DNA from: Phascolarctobacterium sp. ET69
GTDB lineage: Bacteria > Bacillota > Negativicutes > Acidaminococcales > Acidaminococcaceae
DNA: 64,000 bases
Assembly: GCF_023336935.1 (NCBI RefSeq)
Contig: NZ_JAMBLR010000001.1
Location: 248,001 to 312,000 of the forward strand
Direction: 5' to 3'
Shown here: piece by piece, positions 18,883 to 28,075 of the stretch
Layout: each line of letters opens with the position of its first letter
Numbering within the stretch: the first letter of the stretch is position 1
Made by a program: the position numbers and the translations under genes
The notes under the pieces: model-generated
The model's input: only the letters and a program-made list of their open reading frames with translations
The model's database searches: none
Told to the model about the DNA's origin: nothing

Positions 18883-18891
18883 TGCTATAAT
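18883..18891 (+). promoter_or_regulatory. Extended -10 promoter of the esterase-rnr-smpB operon
   Basis: TGCTATAAT is an extended -10 element (TG, one base, perfect TATAAT at 18886-18891). No good -35 is visible; its place is taken by the terminator stem, which suits an extended -10 promoter. Confidence 0.5.
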
Positions 18892-18919
18892 AGATATGTA
18901 TATATCAGGAGGTTTAAAC

Positions 18920-19654
18920 GTGGCTAAACTTGGCGCAAAACCGTTCTTTTTTAAGGGCGGCAGCGAAGGCGTGCTTTTAATACATGGTTATACCGGCGCA
19001 CCGGGAGAAATGCGCCTGCTGGGTGAATTTTTGCACAGCAGGGGTTATACTGTGCTTGGCGTTTTGCTGCCCGGGCATTGTGAACCGGCATCCGTTCTGG
19101 CAAAAAAGACTTTTGCCGACTGGTATGACGAAGTTAAGCGCGGGTTTATGCGTTTAAAAACCATTTGCAGCAAAGTTTATATTGCCGGGCTTTCTATGGG
19201 CGGGCTGTTAACTTTAAAAGCCGCGGCAGAACTTGCTCCTGATAAAATTGTGGTTATGGCAGCGCCCATATATGTTTTTGACAAAAGACAGATTCTGCTT
19301 CCGTTTTTGCATTTCTTAATCCGTTATGTAAAAAAACATCAGCGTGAATTTGATGTTCCGGAAGAATATTGCGTACACAGCGAGGTAATGCCGACAAAGC
19401 CGCTTTTAAGCATGTTTAAATTTATAAAAAAATGTAAAACCGGCTTTTTAAAGAACATTACTGTTCCGTGCCTTGTTATGCAGAGTAAAATAGAACATAC
19501 CGTACGCTGGCAGAGTGCGCAGTTTATTTATGATAATATCGCATCAGAAAAGAAAAAATTAATATGGTTTGAGCATTGCGGCCATATTTTAACTTTAGAT
19601 AAAGAAAGGGAAGCAGTATTTAATGAAGTACTTGCTTTTTTTAAGGAAAGATAA
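18920..19654 (+). CDS. Alpha/beta-hydrolase carboxylesterase (Est30 type)
   Basis: A 244-residue serine hydrolase similar to the Est30 carboxylesterases of bacilli. The oxyanion-hole segment is LLIHGYTGAPGE, the nucleophile elbow is GLSMGG (GxSxG), and the catalytic His is in FEHCGHILTLD near the C terminus. The natural substrate is unknown. The start is GTG at 18920, eight bases after AGGAGG (18908-18912 region); an earlier ATG at 18896 overlaps the promoter. It leads an operon with a thioesterase, rnr and smpB. Confidence 0.87.
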   Translation: MAKLGAKPFFFKGGSEGVLLIHGYTGAPGEMRLLGEFLHSRGYTVLGVLLPGHCEPASVLAKKTFADWYDEVKRGFMRLKTICSKVYIAGLSMGGLLTLKAAAELAPDKIVVMAAPIYVFDKRQILLPFLHFLIRYVKKHQREFDVPEEYCVHSEVMPTKPLLSMFKFIKKCKTGFLKNITVPCLVMQSKIEHTVRWQSAQFIYDNIASEKKKLIWFEHCGHILTLDKEREAVFNEVLAFFKER

Positions 19655-20053
19655 ATGTTTGAAGACAAGGAATATCCAATGTGTTTTGCCTGCGGCAAAA
19701 AGAACCCTATCGGTTTGAAAATGACTTTTAAAATGGATGAAAAAGAATGTGTATCTTATTTTACCCCGAAGGAAGAACATCAAAGCTATAACGGCATGAT
19801 GCACGGGGGGTTAATAAGCGTTTTGCTTGATGAAATTATGGGGCACTATTTGTTTTGTATGGAAGGCAAACCTGCTTACACGGCAAAAATGGAGCTGCGT
19901 TACCGCCAGCCTTTAAAAATAGGTGAGGAGGTTAAGTGCGTGGGAACGCGCGTTAAGCAGAAAGGCCGTTTGGTTGAAATGCATGGCGAAATTATAACAA
20001 AAAAAGGTGTTGTGGCGGCAGAAGCTACTGCCAAGATGATGCTGGAGGATTAA
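19655..20053 (+). CDS. PaaI-family hotdog-fold thioesterase
   Basis: A 132-residue hotdog-fold protein, most likely an acyl-CoA thioesterase. The catalytic-helix signature is MHGGLISVLLDEIMGHY, preceded by the CFACGKKNPIGL cap often seen in this family. It begins directly after the esterase stop and ends two bases before rnr. The acyl substrate cannot be told from the sequence. Confidence 0.85.
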   Translation: MFEDKEYPMCFACGKKNPIGLKMTFKMDEKECVSYFTPKEEHQSYNGMMHGGLISVLLDEIMGHYLFCMEGKPAYTAKMELRYRQPLKIGEEVKCVGTRVKQKGRLVEMHGEIITKKGVVAAEATAKMMLED

Positions 20054-20054
20054 A

Positions 20055-22394
20055 ATGAAAAAAGGAAAAGAACAGATTTTGGAGTTTATGAGGCGCAGCA
20101 GTTATGCGCCGTTGACTGCCGAAGATTTAATTGAAGAAATACCCATAACAGGCAATTTAAACAATTTTTGGCAGGATTTAAAAGAATTGCAGGAAAACGG
20201 AGAAATTATAAAGACCCGTTTCGGTACATTCGGCTTACCGGAACGTATGGGGCTTGTAGTTGGGCGCTTTCAGCTTACAAGCAAGGGCTTTGGCTTTGTT
20301 ATTCCCGATAACAAAGGTGAGCGGCCTGATGTGTTTATTCCGCCGCGCCTGCTTAACGGAGCCATGAATAACGACCGTGTTATGGCGCGCGTAGAAAAGG
20401 GCGGAGGCAACAAAAATAAGCCCGAAGGCGAAATTATCCGCATTATTACCCATGCAAACAATAAAATTGTCGGCACTTTTAAAGCCAGCCGCGATTACGG
20501 CTTTGTAGTTCCGGATGATAAACGCATAGGGCAGGATGTATATGTTTTAAAACGCAATTTTGGCGAAGCCAAAAACAACCAGAAGGTTGTTGTAGAAATT
20601 ACGGAGTGGGCTCCGGACAGCCGCCGCAATATCGAAGGAAAAATTGTGGAAGTGCTTGGCAATACAGGCGATGTAGGCATGGAGCTTTTGTCGCTGATAA
20701 AGCAGTATGATTTGCCGCTGGAATTTCCGGAACAGGTTATTGGAGCCTCCAAACGCGTGCCGAAAACCATTAAAGCCGCAGAACTGGAAGGCAGGCACGA
20801 TTTGCGTGACAGATTAATTGTTACCATTGACGGCGACGATGCCAAAGACCTTGACGATGCCGTATATGTAGAGCCGCAGGAAAACGGCGACTTTACGCTG
20901 GGCGTTTATATTGCGGATGTAAGCTATTACGTACACGAAAATACTATTTTGGACCGCGAAGCACAGGAGCGCGGCACCAGTGTTTACCTTGTAGACAGAG
21001 TGCTGCCGATGCTGCCGGAACGCCTTTCCAACGGTATTTGCAGCCTTAACGCAGGAGAAGACAGGCTGGTAATGTGCTGCGAAATGCTGATAGATAAAAA
21101 AGGCCGCATTAAAAGCTACGATATTTTCCCCGGCGTTATTAACGTGCGTTACCGTTTAAGCTACCGCATTGTGCGTGAAATTTTGGTCAATAAAAATGCC
21201 GAATTAACGGAAAAATATAAAGACGCGCTGCCGATGCTGGAAGAAATGGAGAAACTGTGCGTTATTCTGCACAAAAAACGCGTAACGCGCGGCGCAATAG
21301 ATTTTGACCTGCCGGAACAGAAAGTAATTCTGGACGAACAGGGCAGGCCTTTGAAAATAGTACAGCGTGAGCATGGGCTTGCCGAATCAATCATTGAGGA
21401 GTTTATGCTGGCAGCCAACGAAACGGTTGCGCGCCATATGGCCCTGCAAAAATGGCCTTTTGTTTACCGCGTGCATGATAAGCCCAATGAAGAAAAAATG
21501 CGCGATTTATCGCTGTTACTAAGCCGTTTTAATGTAAAGATGCCGGTGGCGGCAGATATTAAGCCGCTGGCGCTTCAAAAAGCGTTAATCGCCATGGAAG
21601 GCCGCCCGGAAGAACGCATGGTTTCCACGGTTGCACTGCGCTCTTTAAAACAGGCCGTTTACCAAACGGATAATATCGGGCATTTTGGCCTTGCTGCGGA
21701 ATATTACACGCATTTTACATCGCCAATACGCCGCTATCCGGATTTGATTGTACACCGCTTGCTGCATAAATGGCTGGCTGACCCATACATGAAAGAAAAA
21801 ACAAAGGACGAATATATTAACAAGCTTGACCATATTGCCGAACATTCATCAATACGCGAGCGCACAGCTGCCGAAGCTGAACGTGCAACCGTCGATTTGA
21901 AAAAGGCTGAATATATGGCAGGGCATATCGGCGAAGAATATGACGGCATAATATCTGGCGTTACTGCCTTTGGCATGTTTGTTGAGCTGGAAAACGGCGT
22001 GGAAGGCCTTGTGCATATTTCCAGCCTGCTGGATGATTATTACGAATTTATTGAAGAAAATTATGCTTTGATGGGTACTCATACGCGCAAATGCTACCGC
22101 TTGGGCGACCCGGTGCGCATTGAGGTTTTTCAGGTTAATATTGCCGAACGCAATATAGATTTTATACTTGCCGGTGAAGATGAAAGCGTACGCGAACGCA
22201 TTAAAATGCAGCTTGCCGAACAGCGTAAATCCGTAAGTTACCGCAGCGATGTGCCTGATAAAAAAGGCAAAAAGAAAAAGGGCGGTAAGGATAAATTTGC
22301 CAAACGCGGCAAGGGCGGCATTGGCGGCAATAAATATTTAAAAGACAGTAAGAACAAGCACGGCAAAAGAAAGAAAAAACAGAGGAATAAATAG
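20055..22394 (+). CDS. rnr: Ribonuclease R
   Basis: A 779-residue 3'-5' exoribonuclease that degrades structured RNA and partners SmpB/tmRNA in removing stalled mRNAs. Two cold-shock-like domains (about 70-230) precede the RNB catalytic domain with [15 protein letters not shown], whose Asp residues bind magnesium. An S1 domain follows ([17 protein letters not shown]). The last 60 residues are a very Lys/Gly-rich basic tail. GGAGG precedes the ATG. Its operon with smpB and closeness to ssrA match its trans-translation role. Confidence 0.96.
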   Translation: MKKGKEQILEFMRRSSYAPLTAEDLIEEIPITGNLNNFWQDLKELQENGEIIKTRFGTFGLPERMGLVVGRFQLTSKGFGFVIPDNKGERPDVFIPPRLLNGAMNNDRVMARVEKGGGNKNKPEGEIIRIITHANNKIVGTFKASRDYGFVVPDDKRIGQDVYVLKRNFGEAKNNQKVVVEITEWAPDSRRNIEGKIVEVLGNTGDVGMELLSLIKQYDLPLEFPEQVIGASKRVPKTIKAAELEGRHDLRDRLIVTIDGDDAKDLDDAVYVEPQENGDFTLGVYIADVSYYVHENTILDREAQERGTSVYLVDRVLPMLPERLSNGICSLNAGEDRLVMCCEMLIDKKGRIKSYDIFPGVINVRYRLSYRIVREILVNKNAELTEKYKDALPMLEEMEKLCVILHKKRVTRGAIDFDLPEQKVILDEQGRPLKIVQREHGLAESIIEEFMLAANETVARHMALQKWPFVYRVHDKPNEEKMRDLSLLLSRFNVKMPVAADIKPLALQKALIAMEGRPEERMVSTVALRSLKQAVYQTDNIGHFGLAAEYYTHFTSPIRRYPDLIVHRLLHKWLADPYMKEKTKDEYINKLDHIAEHSSIRERTAAEAERATVDLKKAEYMAGHIGEEYDGIISGVTAFGMFVELENGVEGLVHISSLLDDYYEFIEENYALMGTHTRKCYRLGDPVRIEVFQVNIAERNIDFILAGEDESVRERIKMQLAEQRKSVSYRSDVPDKKGKKKKGGKDKFAKRGKGGIGGNKYLKDSKNKHGKRKKKQRNK

Positions 22395-22858
22395 TGGAAA
22401 AGAAAATAAAAATTGTTGCAGAAAACAGAAAAGCGCGCCATGATTTTACTATTCACGAAACTTACGAGGCAGGCATTGCCTTGACGGGTACGGAAGTAAA
22501 ATCGCTGCGCGCGGGCAAAGCCAACATGAAGGACAGCTATGCCCAGATAACAAAAAGTGCGGAAGTAATTGTCTGCAATTTGCATATCAGCCCTTATGAC
22601 CAGGGCAACCGGTTTAACCACGAGCCGCTGCGCGACCGTAAACTTTTGCTGCATAAGGCAGAAATCCGCCGCCTTATCGGTAAAGTAAAAGAAAAAGGCT
22701 ATACGCTGGTGCCTTTAAAAATGTATTTTTCGCATGGGCTGATTAAAATAGAAATTGCCCTTGCCACCGGTAAAAAACTGTATGACAAGCGCCAGGATAT
22801 GGCAAAGCGCGATGCCAAACGCGAAGTGGAACGCGCCTTGAAGGAGCGGAACAGGTAG
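22394..22858 (+). CDS. smpB: SsrA-binding protein SmpB
   Basis: A 154-residue protein that binds tmRNA and brings it to stalled ribosomes. Family motifs: [40 protein letters not shown] and the C-terminal basic tail [19 protein letters not shown]. The start is GTG at 22394, sharing one base with the rnr stop. The tmRNA gene lies about 600 bases downstream on the other strand. Confidence 0.97.
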   Translation: MEKKIKIVAENRKARHDFTIHETYEAGIALTGTEVKSLRAGKANMKDSYAQITKSAEVIVCNLHISPYDQGNRFNHEPLRDRKLLLHKAEIRRLIGKVKEKGYTLVPLKMYFSHGLIKIEIALATGKKLYDKRQDMAKRDAKREVERALKERNR

Positions 22859-22890
22859 CAGTAAAATTTAAATAAAGGAGCTGGTCTACT

Positions 22891-23325
22891 ATGAAAAAAT
22901 TTTTAATGTTAGTATTTGCCGCCGTGCTTGCGGTATCTGCCGTATGCTTTGCAGAAGCGCCCAAGGCAGCTGAAGGCACTCAAACGGTGCAAACGCAAAC
23001 TGCCGCAGCTTATAAAACGCTTACGCCGCAGCAGGCAAAGCAGCGCATGGAACAGAATGATAAAATTGTTGTTCTGGATGTGCGCACGCAGGAAGAATTT
23101 GCAGCAGGGCATATTCCAGGTGCAGTTTTGCTGCCGGTTGATTTAATTGAAGCTAAATCCGAAGAAGTTGCCAAAGTTCTTCCGGATAAAGATGCCGAAA
23201 TTTTGGTTTACTGCCGCAGTGGTAAACGCGCACACCGTGCATCGCAGGCATTGGCAGACATGGGCTATACAAATATTGAACATATCGGCGGCATTATGGA
23301 CTGGCCGTATGAAATAGTAAAATAA
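22891..23325 (+). CDS. Secreted rhodanese-like protein
   Basis: A 144-residue protein with a cleavable signal peptide (MKKFLMLVFAAVLAVSAVCF, cleavage probably after AEA) and one rhodanese domain. The active-site loop is CRSGKR with its Cys, preceded by the VLDVRTQEEFAAGHIPGA stretch. It should act outside the cytoplasmic membrane as a sulfurtransferase or sulfur carrier, but the substrate is unknown. AAAGGAG precedes the ATG. A shared hairpin terminator follows. Confidence 0.9.
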   Translation: MKKFLMLVFAAVLAVSAVCFAEAPKAAEGTQTVQTQTAAAYKTLTPQQAKQRMEQNDKIVVLDVRTQEEFAAGHIPGAVLLPVDLIEAKSEEVAKVLPDKDAEILVYCRSGKRAHRASQALADMGYTNIEHIGGIMDWPYEIVK

Positions 23326-23336
23326 ATAATACAAAT

Positions 23337-23374
23337 AAAAAAGTGCCTATACTAATTAAAAGTGTAGGCACTTT
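23337..23374 (-). terminator. Terminator of ssrA (partly bidirectional)
   Basis: AAGTGCCTATACT (23341-23353) pairs with AGTGTAGGCACTT (23361-23373) with one G-U pair. On the minus strand the stem is followed by six T (complement of 23337-23342), as expected for a terminator of the tmRNA gene. On the plus strand the T-run is weaker, but it may still end the rhodanese transcript. The 90 bases between it and the tmRNA 3' end hold nothing else I recognise. Confidence 0.8.
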
Positions 23375-23464
23375 ACTTATAATATTACAACATCATTCAA
23401 ATGTAGTGTTTTACATAAAATAGTTCTTGGTATTCTGCATTTGATTAATGTATATCCGTAAGAG

Positions 23465-23809
23465 TGGTGGAGATGAGGGGAGTCGAACCCCTGTCCGAAA
23501 ATATTGCAATATGACTTTCTCCGAGCGCAGGCGTCATTTTATTATTCGCTTCCGTGCCGCCTGACGGCGGGCTGCCCGGTTGCTATCCCAAAAGGTTTCC
23601 CTTAAAGGCTCAGGGAAAAGCCCTTAAAGTATCCTGCTGTTGGCGTCCAGAGCATTTCCGCAGGAAAGAAACGCAAGGACGTAGCATTAAGCTGCTAAAG
23701 CGTAATCGTTTTTAGCGTTTATTTTTAAACGTCCGCCGTTTAACGTGCTGACGGAAACACGGCTCGCTTATCATACCACACCTATCCCCGTCGAAACCAG
23801 TACATCCCC
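23465..23809 (-). ncRNA. ssrA: Transfer-messenger RNA (tmRNA)
   Basis: The RNA, about 345 bases, tags and rescues proteins on stalled ribosomes. Its 5' end GGGGATG (23803-23809 complement) pairs with CATCTCC before the encoded 3' CCA (ending at 23465). The start continues as GTACTGGTTTCGACGGGG, the usual tmRNA 5' signature. The 3' end is a T-arm with GGGGTTCGACTCCCC. The tag frame lies at 23687-23716: the likely resume codon is GCT, giving AKNDYALAA before TAA, so the full tag with the charged Ala is AAKNDYALAA. It sits beside smpB. Confidence 0.96.
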
Positions 23810-23833
23810 GTGATAAGTGTAATTTATTAAAAT

Positions 23834-23863
23834 ATTATAGCATATCTGTTACAAAATGTACAA
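23834..23863 (-). promoter_or_regulatory. Promoter of ssrA
   Basis: On the minus strand, TTGTAC (23858-23863), an 18-base spacer and TATAAT (23834-23839) preceded by TGC, giving an extended -10. The start of transcription would be about 20 bases before the mature 5' end, consistent with RNase P processing. Confidence 0.7.
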
Positions 23864-23909
23864 CTAAAATTATAAAATAATCTTTCATTAAAACAATTTG
23901 CCCTTTGCC

Positions 23910-23938
23910 TTTCATTTTTATATGCAGAAGTGTATAAT
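23910..23938 (+). promoter_or_regulatory. Possible promoter of the larA cluster
   Basis: A perfect TATAAT (23933-23938) lies 38 bases before the first larA-like gene. The best -35 at 17-base spacing is a weak TTTCAT (23910-23915), so an activator or other control is possible. Confidence 0.4.
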
Positions 23939-23976
23939 ATAATCATATAACTACTATTAAAAAAGGAGAATGAACA

Positions 23977-25275
23977 ATGAAGGAATACACTCTCCCGTAT
24001 GGCAGCGGCTGCCAGAAGGTAATGCTGCCGGAAGAACATATATTGTACGACATTCATGGCAATAAGGCGTCCGTTGCCGGTGATATTAAAGAGGCTACGC
24101 TTAATGCGCTGCGCAGCCCGGTTGAGAGCGCTCCGCTGAAGGACGTTGTGCAAAAAGGCGATAAGGTTGCCGTTATTGTAAGCGATATTACGCGCCTTGT
24201 GCGTACTGCCGATTTTCTGCCTGTTGTTATTGATGAAATTAATGCAGGCGGCGTGCCTGATGAAGATATCACCATTGTTGTTGCAACAGGTACGCACCGT
24301 GCCCATACGACGGAAGAAGATGTGCTGGTTTGCGGGCAGGAAATTGTAAACCGCATTAAAATTCATCAGCATGACTGCCGCAATAACGCAGAACTGGTTG
24401 ACCTTGGCGTTACCAGCCGCGGCACACCAATTTTAATTGATAAAACCGTGGCAGAAGCCGATAAAATTATTATTACTGGCGCCGTGTCGCTGCACCCGAT
24501 GGCAGGCTTTGGCGGCGGACGCAAAGCTGTTATGCCGGGCGTAAGCGGCCACGCTACCATTATGCACAACCATGCTATGGCACTGGCAGATGAAGTTGGT
24601 GCAGGCTGCAATCCGCTGTGCGAAACCGGCGTTTTGGAAAATAACCCGCTGCACGAGGATATGACGGAAGTATGTGCAAAAATTAATCCTGCGTTTTTGG
24701 TAAACATGGTGTTCAGCCCCGAAGGCGACCTGCATGAAGTTGTTGCCGGGCACTGGTATAAAGCATGGGAAAAAGGCTGCCATGACCTTTTGGCAATGGC
24801 TGGCGTGCATATTAAAGAGCAGGCAGATGTCGTTATCGCTTCGGCAGGCGGCAGCCCGAAAGATATAAACCTGTACCAGAGCTGCAAAGCCCATATGAAC
24901 GCTGTTTTTGCGGTAAAACCCGGCGGCTATTTAATTTTAACGCTGGATTGCCCCGATATTAAAGAACCTGCTATTTTTACAGACTGGTTCTCCAAATCCG
25001 ATATTCTCAGCTTTGAAAAAGAAGTACGTGCCGATTTTTCCATTCCGGCATTTGTGGCGTTTAAAACAAGATGCATTGTAAATTCGCTGCATACTTATCT
25101 TGTAACAAGGCCGGAAAACTTTGAATTTGTACGTGCTACCGGGCAGATTCCCGTGGCTTCGCTTGAAGAAGCGTGGAATATGGTGCAGGCTGACCTTGCT
25201 GAAAAAAATAAAAAAGACTATACAATTACCGTTATGGGGCATGCCTCGGCAACGCTCCCTATTTTGGACAAGTGA
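23977..25275 (+). CDS. larA: LarA-like nickel-pincer racemase/epimerase, copy 1
   Basis: A 432-residue LarA family (DUF2088) protein. Characterised members racemise or epimerise 2-hydroxy acids such as lactate, using a nickel-pincer cofactor covalently attached to a lysine. The expected residues can be seen: SDITR, His in GTHRAHT, His in VSLHPMAG, the cofactor-binding Lys in GGGRKAVMPG, and His in MHNHAM. The active site thus looks complete. It is the first of three tandem paralogues. The cofactor genes larB, larC and larE are not in the window. Substrate cannot be assigned. Confidence 0.87.
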   Translation: MKEYTLPYGSGCQKVMLPEEHILYDIHGNKASVAGDIKEATLNALRSPVESAPLKDVVQKGDKVAVIVSDITRLVRTADFLPVVIDEINAGGVPDEDITIVVATGTHRAHTTEEDVLVCGQEIVNRIKIHQHDCRNNAELVDLGVTSRGTPILIDKTVAEADKIIITGAVSLHPMAGFGGGRKAVMPGVSGHATIMHNHAMALADEVGAGCNPLCETGVLENNPLHEDMTEVCAKINPAFLVNMVFSPEGDLHEVVAGHWYKAWEKGCHDLLAMAGVHIKEQADVVIASAGGSPKDINLYQSCKAHMNAVFAVKPGGYLILTLDCPDIKEPAIFTDWFSKSDILSFEKEVRADFSIPAFVAFKTRCIVNSLHTYLVTRPENFEFVRATGQIPVASLEEAWNMVQADLAEKNKKDYTITVMGHASATLPILDK

Positions 25276-25281
25276 GGAAGC

Positions 25282-26571
25282 ATGAAGGAATATAAGCTGA
25301 AATACGGCAAAGGCGAGCAAAGCGTAATGCTTGATGAAAGCAAAGTTTTGCAGATTATCGACGCCGTGCCGGGTGAAAAAATAACCGATTTAAAAAAGGC
25401 TGTGCTGGATGCCGTCCGCAATCCTGTCGGTTCTGCGCCGCTGCGCGAAGTAGTAAAGCAGGGCGATAAGGTAGTAATTCTGGTAAGCGACATAACGCGC
25501 GCGTGGACGAGAACGAGCGAGTATCTGCCTATTGTAGTGGAAGAACTTAACAACAGCGGCATACCGGATGCGGATATTTCCGTTATTGTTGCGGCAGGAA
25601 CGCACAGGGCCAATACAGACGAAGAAAAGAAAATTATTGTTGGCGAAGATTTGTATAACCGCTTGAAAATTTATGACCATGATGCTTACGATATGGATAA
25701 AAACGTGTATCTTGGCACAACAAGGCGCGGTACGCCGGTGTACCTTGACAAGCGCGCCGTTGAGGCAGACAAGGTAATTTTAACAGGCGGAATTACACCG
25801 CATTTGTTTGCCGGTTTCGGCGGCGGGCGCAAAAGCGTGCTGCCTGGCATTGCAGCTGCCGAAACAATTAACCATAACCATGTTATGGCATTAAGCGATA
25901 CGATTGGCGGCGGCATAAACCCGGATACCTGCCTTGCCAAAACATGGGATAACCGCGTAAGCGACGATATGTGCGATGCGACGGCGCTTTTGAATCCCTG
26001 TTTTCTGGTAAATGCCATTATGGATGCTGACGGCGATTTTTACGCTGTTGCTGCCGGCCACTGGCATGAAGCATGGCTGGAAGGCACACGCATTGTAACT
26101 AAACAGCAGGGCGTAAAAGCCAAAGCCAAGGCTGATATTGCAATCAGCAGCGGCGGCGGTTTTCCGCGTGACATGAACCTTTATCAGGGAATGAAGGCTT
26201 ATGTGCCTGCGGCTATGGCGTTAAAAGAAGGCGGCGTTATTATTGCGGTGCTGGAATGTGAGGATATTGCCGAACCGCCGGTATTTTTCAACTGCTTCCA
26301 TTATGACGATTTGAAACAGATGGAGCAGGATGTGCGTGACGGTTTCAGCATTCCATTTTATGTAGCCTTTTATACCTGCTGCCTTGCAGAACGTTTTACC
26401 ATAATTTTGGTAACCAGGCCGGAAAACTTTGAAAAAGCACGCAAAACGCGCGCCGTACCGGTAGCAACCTTGCAGGAAGCAATGGCAATGGCTGAAAAAA
26501 TTGTCGGCAGGGAAGATTATACCGTCAATATTATTCCGCACGGCATGGCAACCATTCCGTTTTTTGATTAA
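25282..26571 (+). CDS. LarA-like nickel-pincer racemase/epimerase, copy 2
   Basis: A 429-residue paralogue beginning seven bases after the stop of copy 1, with GAGGAAG before the ATG. The catalytic pattern is retained: SDITR, GTHRANT, ITPHLFAG, GGGRKSVLPG and INHNHVM. It differs from its neighbours around the substrate loops, for example ARAWTRTSEYL, where the others read RLVRT/RLVHT. I infer a different 2-hydroxy acid substrate. It could instead be redundant with its neighbours; the sequence does not decide. Confidence 0.85.
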   Translation: MKEYKLKYGKGEQSVMLDESKVLQIIDAVPGEKITDLKKAVLDAVRNPVGSAPLREVVKQGDKVVILVSDITRAWTRTSEYLPIVVEELNNSGIPDADISVIVAAGTHRANTDEEKKIIVGEDLYNRLKIYDHDAYDMDKNVYLGTTRRGTPVYLDKRAVEADKVILTGGITPHLFAGFGGGRKSVLPGIAAAETINHNHVMALSDTIGGGINPDTCLAKTWDNRVSDDMCDATALLNPCFLVNAIMDADGDFYAVAAGHWHEAWLEGTRIVTKQQGVKAKAKADIAISSGGGFPRDMNLYQGMKAYVPAAMALKEGGVIIAVLECEDIAEPPVFFNCFHYDDLKQMEQDVRDGFSIPFYVAFYTCCLAERFTIILVTRPENFEKARKTRAVPVATLQEAMAMAEKIVGREDYTVNIIPHGMATIPFFD

Positions 26572-26622
26572 TGTTTGCAAATTTTTTAATATAAATGCTT
26601 TTTAGGGGAAAGGAAGATGATT

Positions 26623-27924
26623 ATGGCATTAAAAAATTTTAAATTTGGTTTTGGTGATGGCTTTCAGGAAGTTGCATTGCCGGAAGAACACATTTTGCAG
26701 GTAATTGAAGGCAACGAAAGCGAAAAAATTACTGATGTAAAAGCAGCAGTTTTAAAAGCAATGCGCGAGCCTATTAACAGCAAGCCTTTGCAGCAGTGCG
26801 TTAACAAGGGCGAAAAAGTGGCAATTGTAGTCAGTGATATTACCCGCCTTGTTCATACCGACCAAATCCTTATTCATATTGTTAACGAACTTAATCTTGC
26901 AGGCATTCCCGATGAAGATATCAGCATCGTGGTTGCGCAGGGCACGCACCGTCCGCAAACACATGAAGAAGATGTAATTGTCTGCGGGCAGGAAGTAGTA
27001 GACCGCATTAAAATTTATCAGCACAGCAGCAAAGAATCTGTATGCGTGCATGTAGGCGATACTCCGCGCGGCGTGCCTGTATGGATTGACAAGCATGTAA
27101 CCGACGCCGATAAAGTAATTTTAACCGGCGGTATTACCGTACATCTGCTTGCAGGTTACGGCGGCGGCCGCAAAAGCATTCTTCCGGGCGTTGCCAGTGA
27201 AGAAACCATTCAAAAACACCATTCTCTGGCACTTGCCGATGAATTTGGCGGCGGCGTGTATCCCGGCGTTTGCACTGCTAATATCGAAGGCAACCGTTTC
27301 CACGAAGAACTTTGTGCTGCCTGCGAATTTATCAACCCGTGCTTTTTGGTAAACAACGTGCTTGATAATGACGGTGATTTTGCCAAAATAGTTGGCGGCC
27401 ACTGGTATGATGCATGGCTGGAAGGCACTAAAGAAGTATTAAAAATTCAGGGCGTTAAAGCCAAAGGAAAAGCAGATGTGGTAATTGCTTCTCCGGGCGG
27501 TTTCCCGAAAGACATTAACCTGTATCAGGGCAGCAAAACTTATGATACCTCCGCACTTGCACTTAAAAAAGGCGGCATTTTAATTGCTGCGCTTGAAGCA
27601 CGTGAAATTAATGACCCGCCTGCATATATGGAAAGCTTCCGCTTTGATAATTTAACGGATATGGAAAAAGCCTTGCGTGAAGAATTTTCCATTCCTTTCT
27701 ATGTTGCTTTTGTACTGGCAAGCCTGTGCCACGAAAATACGGTTTACCTTGTAACCAAACCCGAAAACTTTGAAGCTGCAAGAAAAACAGGGCAGATTCC
27801 GGTTACAACCATTGAAGAAGCATGGCAGCTGGCACAGGAAAAATTAAAAGCCGAAGGCAAAACCGATTACACCATTAATGTAATGCAGCATGCGGCCAAC
27901 ACCGTGCCTATGATTGAAGAATAA
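26623..27924 (+). CDS. LarA-like nickel-pincer racemase/epimerase, copy 3
   Basis: A 433-residue third paralogue. The ATG at 26623 is chosen over one at 26617, because GGGGAAAGGAAG ends six bases before it. Catalytic residues appear intact: SDITR, GTHRPQT, ITVHLLAG, GGGRKSILPG and KHHSLAL, the last differing from the NHNH or MHNH of the other copies. It is followed by an intrinsic terminator, so the three genes form one unit. Function is known for the family; the specific substrate is unknown. Confidence 0.85.
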   Translation: MALKNFKFGFGDGFQEVALPEEHILQVIEGNESEKITDVKAAVLKAMREPINSKPLQQCVNKGEKVAIVVSDITRLVHTDQILIHIVNELNLAGIPDEDISIVVAQGTHRPQTHEEDVIVCGQEVVDRIKIYQHSSKESVCVHVGDTPRGVPVWIDKHVTDADKVILTGGITVHLLAGYGGGRKSILPGVASEETIQKHHSLALADEFGGGVYPGVCTANIEGNRFHEELCAACEFINPCFLVNNVLDNDGDFAKIVGGHWYDAWLEGTKEVLKIQGVKAKGKADVVIASPGGFPKDINLYQGSKTYDTSALALKKGGILIAALEAREINDPPAYMESFRFDNLTDMEKALREEFSIPFYVAFVLASLCHENTVYLVTKPENFEAARKTGQIPVTTIEEAWQLAQEKLKAEGKTDYTINVMQHAANTVPMIEE

Positions 27925-27966
27925 AACATATATCATTTACAAAATTTAGTTACAAAACTTAGTTAC

Positions 27967-28005
27967 AAAACCGTCGTACAAATGTGTATGGCGGTTTTTG
28001 TTTTA
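27967..28005 (+). terminator. Terminator of the larA cluster
   Basis: AAAACCGTCGTAC (27967-27979) pairs with GTATGGCGGTTTT (27986-27998), with G-U pairs, followed by TGTTTT. Just upstream, the 12-base TAGTTACAAAAC occurs twice in a row. Confidence 0.85.
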
Positions 28006-28011
28006 TAATTT

Positions 28012-28061
28012 TCAAAATAAAAAATTCCTAATGCAAGCCTTAAAAACTTACATTAGGAATT
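28012..28061 (-). terminator. Terminator of feoAB
   Basis: AATTCCTAATGCAAG (28023-28037) pairs with CTTACATTAGGAATT (28047-28061) with one mismatch. On the minus strand the stem is followed by a T-rich run. It lies 15 bases past the feoB stop. Confidence 0.88.
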
Positions 28062-28075
28062 GACAGTTATTATAA

